Below are positions 54,637 through 62,233 of a DNA stretch of 64,000 bases, piece after piece (the first letter of the stretch is position 1; each line of letters starts with the position of its first letter). Both the position numbers and the translations under genes were made by a program. The notes beneath the pieces were generated by a model, which worked only from the letters and a program-made list of their open reading frames with translations, did not search any database and was not told the origin of the DNA. This DNA comes from Hydrotalea sp. (lineage in GTDB: Bacteria > Bacteroidota > Bacteroidia > Chitinophagales > Chitinophagaceae), in the NCBI GenBank assembly GCA_027364735.1, contig DAHXOT010000045.1, positions 1-64,000 on the forward strand, written 5' to 3'.

Positions 54637-55071
54637 ATGCAAAAAATATATTTTTATTCCGCCGATCGTTCCTTTTATTTTAACCATAAAAAAAAGCTCA
54701 AAGCTTTTATTAGTAATCTGTTTTTATTAGAAAAAAAACCTTTAGAGACAGTTCGCTATATTTTTTGTTCAGACGAATATCTTTTAAAGATAAACAAACA
54801 GTTTTTAAATCATAATTATTATACCGACATTATAACTTTTGAATTAGCTGATAAAAAAAATCCTACTATAGCGGAAATTTATATAAGCATAGATAGGGTT
54901 AAAGAAAATGCCATTACACATTCTGTTTCCGTGGAAAAAGAGCTTTTACGAGTAATTTTTCATGGCGCTTTGCATTTGTGCGGTTATAATGATAAAAGGA
55001 AGAGTGAAATATTTGAGATGCGAAAAAAAGAGGATCAGTATTTGCTACTTTTCAATAAATTTTTACTTTAA
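54637..55071 (+). CDS. ybeY: endoribonuclease YbeY / rRNA maturation factor
   Basis: Single-strand RNase involved in 16S rRNA 3' maturation and ribosome quality control, 144 aa. The metal motif reads HGALHLCGYND (residues 109-119), where the E. coli form is HxxxHxxxxxH: the third ligand is Asp119. In my recollection, Bacteroidota enzymes often have this Asp form, so it is probably active. The central YTDIITFELADKKNPTIAEI strand region is normal. The stop is followed immediately by the ATG of the CAP gene. Confidence 0.9.
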   Translation: MQKIYFYSADRSFYFNHKKKLKAFISNLFLLEKKPLETVRYIFCSDEYLLKINKQFLNHNYYTDIITFELADKKNPTIAEIYISIDRVKENAITHSVSVEKELLRVIFHGALHLCGYNDKRKSEIFEMRKKEDQYLLLFNKFLL

Positions 55072-55755
55072 ATGAAAAACAAATCGTTTCACGTGAAACA
55101 ATTGCTTCTTTTGATTTTATTCCCGTCCATCGCTTTTCCGCAATTTGCTTCCATCAGTTTGCCCTTTAAAAAAGAACCGATTATTGAAAAAAAAGACACC
55201 TCGCTTTTACGTTTTATAGAAACAAAAACACAGAATATTGTTATTAGCGACAATCTAAAAACAATGTATTACTGGCTAAATTTTGCAAGAAAATATCCAA
55301 AATCCTTCAATACTATAGTACTTCGGCCATACTTATTAGCATTTCCTCAATTAAACGGGGTTTATGCCGAATCGCTTCAAAAAGATCTTGTAAGCAGGTC
55401 TGGCCTTCCGCTTCTAAACCTAAATGCCACATTAACTATTATGGCTCAAGAACACGCAACCGACATGACTAAACATAAAACAAATATTGGCCACAGTTCA
55501 AGTAATGGTCAAACTTTCGCCGACAGAATTAGAGCTTATGGAATTAATTACTGTGCTGGAGAAAATTTAAGTTTTGGTTCTGGTTCTCCTCTATTACAAC
55601 TGGTTTTACTATTTCTGGATATAAATTACACTTCATTGGGACATAGAAAAAGTTTATTAAATCCAATATATACAGAAATAGGCCTTGGTGATGCCCTGCT
55701 TTCTGATGGAGAAGTTTTTTATGTCCAAGATTTTTCTTGCTCACCCTCCCAATAG
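55072..55755 (+). CDS. secreted CAP-domain (SCP/PR1-like) protein
   Basis: A 227-aa exported protein. A Sec signal peptide (about residues 1-25, ending SIAFPQ) is followed by a CAP domain with LNATLTIMAQEHATDMTKHK, IGHSSSNGQTFADRI, CAGENLSFGSG and YTSLGHRKSLLNP. The paired His and Glu of the CAP cavity (HATDM, GENL, GHR) are kept. Function unknown; bacterial CAP proteins are linked to cell envelope or environment sensing. It starts directly after the ybeY stop (no gap). Its 5' end contains a parS site, so codons 5-10 encode FHVK-like residues as a by-product. Confidence 0.87.
   Translation: MKNKSFHVKQLLLLILFPSIAFPQFASISLPFKKEPIIEKKDTSLLRFIETKTQNIVISDNLKTMYYWLNFARKYPKSFNTIVLRPYLLAFPQLNGVYAESLQKDLVSRSGLPLLNLNATLTIMAQEHATDMTKHKTNIGHSSSNGQTFADRIRAYGINYCAGENLSFGSGSPLLQLVLLFLDINYTSLGHRKSLLNPIYTEIGLGDALLSDGEVFYVQDFSCSPSQ
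55085..55100. other. parS (ParB-binding) site 1
   Basis: CGTTTCACGTGAAACA matches the bacterial parS consensus TGTTTCACGTGAAACA at 15 of 16 positions (first base differs). It lies inside the first codons of the CAP gene. An identical 16-mer recurs 664 bp downstream. Confidence 0.8.
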
Positions 55756-55763
55756 CCTTTATA

Positions 55764-55779
55764 CGTTTCACGTGAAACA
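55764..55779. other. parS (ParB-binding) site 2
   Basis: The same 16-mer as at 55085-55100, here in the short gap between the CAP gene and mnmG. Two copies this close, bracketing one gene, are very unlikely by chance in AT-rich DNA. Confidence 0.8.
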
Positions 55780-55820
55780 CCTTCCTCCTCATGGCTTTCC
55801 TTCTCTTATTAAATCAATGC

Positions 55821-55828
55821 TATCTTTG
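55821..55828 (+). promoter_or_regulatory. -7 promoter element of mnmG
   Basis: TATCTTTG, exact TAnnTTTG, 17 nt before the mnmG ATG, giving a leader of about 14 nt. The -33 region is not a clear TTTG. Confidence 0.5.
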
Positions 55829-55845
55829 CATCCTTTAAATAAACT

Positions 55846-57717
55846 ATGTTTCCAAAATACGATATAATAGTGGTAGGGGCTGGTCATGCCGGTTGCGAGG
55901 CGGCCGCTGCTGCAGCCAATTTAGGTAGTAAGGTTTTACTAATTACAATGAACATGCAAACCATTGCCCAAATGAGTTGTAATCCGGCAATGGGTGGTAT
56001 AGCAAAGGGGCAAATAATAAGAGAAATTGATGCTTTAGGTGGTTATAGTGGTATTGTTACCGATAAAAGCATGATTCAGTTTAGAATGCTCAATAAGAGT
56101 AAGGGGCCTGCCATGTGGAGCCCAAGAGCCCAAAACGACAGAATGTTGTTTTCTGCTACATGGAGAGAAATGCTTGAAAAAACACCCAACGTAGATTTTT
56201 ATCAAGATATGGTAAAGGAGCTCCTCATAGAAAAATTTCATGTTGTTGGAGTGAAAACAGCACTTGGCCACGAAATAAAAGCAACTTGTGTAATAATAAC
56301 AAGTGGCACATTTTTAAACGGCCTAATTCATATAGGCGAAAAAAAGTTTGGCGGTGGAAGGGTTGCAGAAAAAGCAGCAACCGGAATTACAGAACAATTA
56401 ATTTCTTTTGGTTTCGAAAGTGATAGACTAAAAACGGGTACACCTCCAAGGGTGGATGGCAGAAGTTTAGATTACTCTAAAATGGAAGAACAAAAAGGAG
56501 ATGATGAAATGGTAGGTTTTTCTTTTCTTAATATTCCAAAAATTTCTGCTTCGCAACAAAAAAGCTGTTTTATAACGTATACCAATACTACTGTCCATGA
56601 AATTTTAAAAACAGGTTTTGATAGAAGCCCAATGTATTCAGGAAGAATTGAGGGGGTTGGTCCAAGATATTGCCCAAGTATTGAAGATAAAATAAATCGT
56701 TTTGCTGACAAAGACCGCCACCAGCTTTTTGTTGAACCCGAAGGCTGGAATACAGTGGAAATTTATGTAAACGGCTTTTCCACTTCGTTACCGGAAGAAG
56801 TACAAATAGCCGCATTAAGAACAGTTCCCGGATTTGAAAATTGTAGAATATTTAGGCCGGGTTATGCAATTGAGTACGATTATTTTCCTCCTACACAATT
56901 ACTATATTCTTTAGAAACTAAACTCCTTAAAAATCTCTTTTTTGCCGGACAAATTAATGGAACAACCGGCTATGAAGAAGCGGCCTGCCAAGGTATTATG
57001 GCGGGTATTAATGCTCATCAAAAAGCAAATAATAAAGAAGCTTTTGTTCTTAAAAGAGATGAGGCATATATTGGCGTATTAATAGACGATTTAATTAGCA
57101 AAGGCACTCAGGAGCCATATAGAATGTTTACCAGCCGAGCCGAATTTAGAACACTGCTTCGTCAAGATAATGCAGATTTAAGGTTAACCGAAATGTCTTT
57201 TAATATTGGGCTTGCAACAAAAGAGCGATTAGAAAATGTTTATCAGAAGAAAAATGCGGTAGAAAACATTAAAAAAAACCTACAAGAACTTTCGATTGAA
57301 CCAGAAGAAATTAATCCGTTTTTACAAACCATTAATTCAAGTATTATTACTGAAAAACAGAAATTAAATAAAATATTACTTCGCCCAAGCGTTTCCCTAA
57401 AAAGCCTTGCCAAATCGGGCATTTCGCAAGTAAATAATATTATTAATAATTATACTTCGTATGAACTAGAACAAGCTGAAATTCAAATAAAATATGAGCG
57501 ATATATTGAAAAAGAACAAGAAATGGCCAATAAAATGAAACAAATGGAAGAATTAATTATCCCAGAGTTATTTGATTATGATAAAATTTCTGCTCTTTCT
57601 GCCGAAGCACTTCAAAAATTTAAAAAAATTAAACCTCATACTATTGGTCAGGCCAGCAGAATAAGTGGCGTTAATCCTAGTGATATTCAAATTTTGATGG
57701 TATATATGGGCCGTTAG
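55846..57717 (+). CDS. mnmG: tRNA uridine-34 5-carboxymethylaminomethyl modification enzyme
   Basis: FAD enzyme that, with MnmE, modifies wobble U34 of several tRNAs. The 623-aa protein has the N-terminal FAD motif VVGAGHAGCEAAAAAANLG, the family signature MSCNPAMGGIAKGQIIREID, TGTFLNGLIHIGEKKFGGGR, LKTGTPPRVDGRS, the second signature QLLYSLETKLLKNLFFAGQI with GTTGYEEAACQGI, and the C-terminal helical tRNA-binding domain ending SRISGVNPSDIQILMVYMGR. Intact. In many bacteria mnmG lies near the origin and parAB; here it is preceded by two parS sites. Confidence 0.97.
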   Translation: MFPKYDIIVVGAGHAGCEAAAAAANLGSKVLLITMNMQTIAQMSCNPAMGGIAKGQIIREIDALGGYSGIVTDKSMIQFRMLNKSKGPAMWSPRAQNDRMLFSATWREMLEKTPNVDFYQDMVKELLIEKFHVVGVKTALGHEIKATCVIITSGTFLNGLIHIGEKKFGGGRVAEKAATGITEQLISFGFESDRLKTGTPPRVDGRSLDYSKMEEQKGDDEMVGFSFLNIPKISASQQKSCFITYTNTTVHEILKTGFDRSPMYSGRIEGVGPRYCPSIEDKINRFADKDRHQLFVEPEGWNTVEIYVNGFSTSLPEEVQIAALRTVPGFENCRIFRPGYAIEYDYFPPTQLLYSLETKLLKNLFFAGQINGTTGYEEAACQGIMAGINAHQKANNKEAFVLKRDEAYIGVLIDDLISKGTQEPYRMFTSRAEFRTLLRQDNADLRLTEMSFNIGLATKERLENVYQKKNAVENIKKNLQELSIEPEEINPFLQTINSSIITEKQKLNKILLRPSVSLKSLAKSGISQVNNIINNYTSYELEQAEIQIKYERYIEKEQEMANKMKQMEELIIPELFDYDKISALSAEALQKFKKIKPHTIGQASRISGVNPSDIQILMVYMGR

Positions 57718-57810
57718 GCTGTTTCTATTTCTTTTAATTTTTGATGAACGGTTCTCCTTTGCTTTTGCTTTTAAGTAGCTTTATTAATATCGCTAAATAA
57801 AACATGCATT

Positions 57811-60800
57811 ATGAGAAAGCCTTTTTGGATTGCTGTTGTGCTGATATTTCATTTTTTTATCATTAAAGCACAAGAAACCTTTCCCGTAAACGGTGTTGCA
57901 GATAAAAAAAGTAATAAATATGCTTTTATTAATGCAACTATTGTAAAAGACCCAAAAACAACTATTGCTAATGGTGTTCTGATTATTGAAGATGGAAAAA
58001 TTATTGCTGTTGGCTCATCAACTCCCGTTCCCTCTGATGCGGTAATTATAGATTGCAAGGAAAAATACATTTACCCATCCTTTATTGATATGTATACCGA
58101 TTATGGTATTACATACGGCTCGAAACAACCCGTTACCGGTTTTAACTTTAATGCCCCTGTTCAGTTCCAATCAAATACAAAAGGAGCTTATGGATGGAAT
58201 CAGGCAATAAAACCCGAAATAGATGCATATAAAATATTCTCTATTGATGATGGTGCAGCCAAAACCTTTCGTGATCAAGGTTTCGGAACGGTATTAACCC
58301 ATGAAAAAGACGGTATTGCCCGTGGTTCAGGTACGGCTGTAACACTGGCCAACACCAAAGAAAATCTTGTTATAATAAAAGAAAAAGCTTCTGCACATTA
58401 TTCTTTTAACAAAGGCTCTTCTACCCAAAGCTATCCTACCAGTTTAATGGGTTCAATAGCTCTGTTGCGTCAAACTTATTATGATGCTCGCTGGTATAAA
58501 AATAACCCAAGCAGCGAAGGAATAAATATTTCTTTACAAGCATGGAATAACAACCAAACATTGCCTCAAATTTTTGAATCGGATGATAAATGGAATGATT
58601 TAAGAGCAGATAGAATTGGTGATGAATTTGGTATTCAATATATTATTAAAGCCGGTGGTAACGAATATCAAAGAATGAAAGAGATTGCCGCCACAAATGC
58701 CGCATATATTCTACCACTTAATTTCCCAAAAGCACAAGATGTAGAAGATCCTAATATCGCTCGTTTTGTTTCTCTGAACGATTTAAAGCATTGGGAATTA
58801 GCTCCTACCAATCCTGCAGCTTTTTCAAAAGCCAATATTCCTTTTGCATTAACCTCTTCCGATCTTGAAAACAATTCTCTCTTCTTTCCCAATTTATTAA
58901 AAGCAATTTCTTTAGGCCTTTCGGAAGAAAAAGCCTTGACTGCACTTACCACCACACCAGCCAATCTCTTAAATATTTATGATAAAGTTGGTTCTATTGA
59001 ACCCGGTAAAATTGCTAATTTCTTAATAACCAATGGTCCTATCTTTAAACAATCTTCTTTTATATTAGAAAATTGGATACAGGGTGAAAAATATGAAATA
59101 CACGAATCGCTGTGGAATAACATAAACGGAAAATATGCTTTATCTATCAATTATCTTTCCGCTTTTCCTAACAACAATTATGTTGTACAAATCAATAATT
59201 CTAACAATGCAATAGCTGTTGCCAAAGAAGAAGATACACTCACCGGAAACTTATCTATACACACACCGTCAATTACATTACAGTTAGTTAATAAAAAAAC
59301 AAAAAAAACCGCTTTTCGTTTGGTGGCTTTTTTAACTACCGCTAATATATGGAATGGCACCGGAGAAGATTCTTTAGGAAATAAATTTACCTGTTCCTTA
59401 TCATTATTAACTCCAACGAAACAGGTTGACAGTAATAAACATACAACAAATGTAGCCCAACCCTTAGCTAAAATAACTTATCCTTTTAGCGGATATGGTT
59501 TTGAAAAAATGCCAACTTCTGAAAACTTATTAATAAAAAATGCAACTATTTGGACCAACAAAAAAGATGGAATTCTTAAAAATACCGATCTATTAATAAC
59601 AAATGGAAAAATTGAAAAGATTGCAAAAAATATATCTTTTCCAAATGCAAAAATTATTGATGCCACAGGGAAACATATCACAGCCGGAATTATTGACGAA
59701 CACTCCCACATTGCGGCAGTTTCTATCAATGAGGGTGCTCAGTCTGTTACTTCTGAAGTAAGAATAGCAGACAATTTAAACCCTGATGATATTAATATTT
59801 ACCGTCAATTAAGTGGTGGGGTTACCAGTTCACACATACTTCATGGCTCGGCAAATACTATTGGTGGACAAACGCAATTAATAAAACTTCGCTGGGGTGT
59901 TAATGATGAAGAATTAAAGTTTAAAGATGCTGATCCGTTTATTAAGTTCGCTTTGGGTGAAAACGTTAAAAAAACATCCAGCCAAAACAACAATCGTTTT
60001 CCAAACACCAGAATGGGTGTTGAAGCTGTTTTAAACGATGCTTTTACAAGGGCTATTGATTATGAAAAATCTTTAAAAACCAACCCGAGAGAAACAAGAA
60101 AAGATTTGGAATTAGATGCAATAGTAGAAATTTTAAATAAAAAACGATTTATAACTTGTCATTCTTATCTACAAAGCGAAATATTATCGGCCATTAAAAT
60201 TGGCGAAAAGTATGGTTTTAGATTTAACACATTTACGCATGTTTTAGAAGGATACAAGGTAGCGGATTTACTGAAAGCGCATGGATCTAACGTTTCAACC
60301 TTTTCTGATTGGTGGGCGTATAAACAAGAAGTGGCCGATGCAATTGCCTATAATGCAGCCATTATGCATAAAGTTGGTTTAAATGTTTGCATAAACTCTG
60401 ATGACGCAGAACAAGCAAGAAGATTAAACCAAGAAGCTGCTAAAACAATTAAATATGGTGGAATTGGTGAAGAAGATGCTTTAAAAATGGTTACACTCAA
60501 TCCTGCTATAGCTTTACACGTAGACAATAGGGTTGGTAGCATAAAAATTGGAAAAGATGCTGATATTGTAATTTGGAGCGATAACCCTTTAAGTATTTAT
60601 GCTAAAGCAGAAAAAACAATTATTGATGGAATTGTATACTTTGATAAAGAGCGAGATATAGAATTAAGAAAATCAATTGCCATAGAAAAAAGCAGACTAA
60701 TTCAAAAAATGATAGAAGAAAAAAGAAGCAATCCAAAAAACTTGATAAAGGCTGCTGAACCAAGTTGGCAAACAATTTTAAGCTGCGAGGATCACGAACA

Positions 60801-60855
60801 AAGCAATGGCTTAATAAGCATTGATTTCACCCAAAATAATTCTTCATCCTATTAA
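57811..60855 (+). CDS. exported tandem amidohydrolase-fold protein (N half degenerate, C half active-type)
   Basis: A 1014-aa exported protein: signal peptide (about 1-20, IKAQ) then two amidohydrolase-fold halves. The first half (about 30-420) lacks the metal motif: where HxH is expected it reads YPSFIDMYTDYG. The second half (about 575-1000) has it: AGIIDEHSHIAAVS, then FITCHSYLQSEI, TFTHVLEGYKVAD and INSDDAEQARRLNQEAAK as metal/catalytic positions, and the closing VGSIKIGKDADIVIW. It is probably an imidazolonepropionase/dipeptidase-like periplasmic hydrolase of unknown substrate. The next gene (9 nt away) is a related single-domain protein. Confidence 0.85.
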   Translation: MRKPFWIAVVLIFHFFIIKAQETFPVNGVADKKSNKYAFINATIVKDPKTTIANGVLIIEDGKIIAVGSSTPVPSDAVIIDCKEKYIYPSFIDMYTDYGITYGSKQPVTGFNFNAPVQFQSNTKGAYGWNQAIKPEIDAYKIFSIDDGAAKTFRDQGFGTVLTHEKDGIARGSGTAVTLANTKENLVIIKEKASAHYSFNKGSSTQSYPTSLMGSIALLRQTYYDARWYKNNPSSEGINISLQAWNNNQTLPQIFESDDKWNDLRADRIGDEFGIQYIIKAGGNEYQRMKEIAATNAAYILPLNFPKAQDVEDPNIARFVSLNDLKHWELAPTNPAAFSKANIPFALTSSDLENNSLFFPNLLKAISLGLSEEKALTALTTTPANLLNIYDKVGSIEPGKIANFLITNGPIFKQSSFILENWIQGEKYEIHESLWNNINGKYALSINYLSAFPNNNYVVQINNSNNAIAVAKEEDTLTGNLSIHTPSITLQLVNKKTKKTAFRLVAFLTTANIWNGTGEDSLGNKFTCSLSLLTPTKQVDSNKHTTNVAQPLAKITYPFSGYGFEKMPTSENLLIKNATIWTNKKDGILKNTDLLITNGKIEKIAKNISFPNAKIIDATGKHITAGIIDEHSHIAAVSINEGAQSVTSEVRIADNLNPDDINIYRQLSGGVTSSHILHGSANTIGGQTQLIKLRWGVNDEELKFKDADPFIKFALGENVKKTSSQNNNRFPNTRMGVEAVLNDAFTRAIDYEKSLKTNPRETRKDLELDAIVEILNKKRFITCHSYLQSEILSAIKIGEKYGFRFNTFTHVLEGYKVADLLKAHGSNVSTFSDWWAYKQEVADAIAYNAAIMHKVGLNVCINSDDAEQARRLNQEAAKTIKYGGIGEEDALKMVTLNPAIALHVDNRVGSIKIGKDADIVIWSDNPLSIYAKAEKTIIDGIVYFDKERDIELRKSIAIEKSRLIQKMIEEKRSNPKNLIKAAEPSWQTILSCEDHEQSNGLISIDFTQNNSSSY

Positions 60856-60864
60856 TCTTTTAGC

Positions 60865-62180
60865 ATGAAAACAAAACTATTCTTTTTTGCAATAGCAGCA
60901 CTTATTACAATTTGCACTTTTGCTCAGCCCAATATTTATCCCGCTAAAAAATTTACTGGTCGTTTATTCATCGTTAATGGAACTGTACACGTTGGCAATG
61001 GAACTATATTAGAAAAAACTACCGTGGTAATAACTGATGAAAAAATATCAGCCGTTTCTCCAAATATTCCTCTTCCTACAGACTCTAATAATGTTAGAAT
61101 TATTGATGCAACAGGAAAACAAGTTTATCCCGGACTAATTTTATCTTCCTCAGCTCTTGGTTTAAAAGAAATAGCCAATGGTGTAAAGGGAAGTAATGAT
61201 TTTTCAGAAATCGGCGAATATAATCCTTCTGTTCGTTCAATTGTGGCATACAATGCTGATTCGAAAATTATAGGAACCTTGCGTGCAAATGGTATTCTCT
61301 TGGCAAACATAACACCCGAAGGCGGAACAATTAGCGGATCTTCTTCAGTAGTTCAATTAGATGCTTGGAATTGGAATGATGCAGCATATAAATATGAAAA
61401 TGCCATTCACTTAAACATGCCTTCTTTTATTCCCCCAAAACCAAGATGGGGAAACGCTTCAACAAAAACAACCACAACCAATCCAGAAGCTAAAGCCATC
61501 GCCAAAATAGATAGTATAAAAACTTTTTTTCGCCAAGCCAAAGCGTATCTTTCTGATAACAACCATCCAAATACTAACCTCAAATTCGAGGCAATAAAAG
61601 GCCTATTCAATAGGCAACAAAAACTATTCATTCATGCCAACGAGGTAAAACAAATGTTGGCCGCAATTAGCTTACAAAAAGAATTTAATTTCGATATTGT
61701 GTTTGTTGGCGGCAGCGAATCTTTTCTTATTGCCGATTTACTTAAACAAAATAATATTGCTGTTATTTTAAATCAGGAGCACGCACTTCCACAACCGAAG
61801 ATGACGATGTAGACCAACCCTACAAAACACCCTATATTTTACAAAAAGCTGGTGTGCTGTTTGCCTTAAACGATGCTTCGGAAGAACCGCGATATAGAAA
61901 TCTTTCTTTTAATGCAGGAACAGCTGCAGCTTACGGTCTTACAAAAGAACAAGCTCTACAAGCAATTACATTAAACGCAGCCCAAATTTTAGGAATTGCC
62001 GATAAAACAGGAAGTATCGAAAAAGGAAAAGATGCAAACATAATTATTACTGATGGTGATATTTTAGATATGAAAACCAGTAATGTGCAGTTTGCTTTTA
62101 TTCAGGGCCGTGAGGTAAGTTTAGAAAACAAACAAACACAACTTTATAATAGATACCAATATAAATACCATATCAAATAA
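60865..62180 (+). pseudogene. exported amidohydrolase-fold protein, broken by a one-base deletion
   Basis: Begins with a signal peptide (KLFFFAIAALITICTFAQ) and follows the amidohydrolase plan (ATGKQVYPGLIL ... ), but the HxH position reads LILSSSALG, so it was already metal-free like the first half of the preceding protein. The frame is lost near 61790: the first frame reads ALPQPKMTM and stops at 61810-61812. Adding one A after 61791 gives ALPTTEDDDVDQPYKTPYIL and continues to the stop at 62180 (FALNDASEEPRYRNLSFNAG, then VGSI-like GSIEKGKDANIIIT). The repaired protein would be about 438 aa. Either a recent frameshift or a sequencing error. Confidence 0.8.
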
Positions 62181-62233
62181 GCACATTCCGATTATTTTAA
62201 GCGGTTATTCGGTTTTCTCTCTATCTTAGTTAA

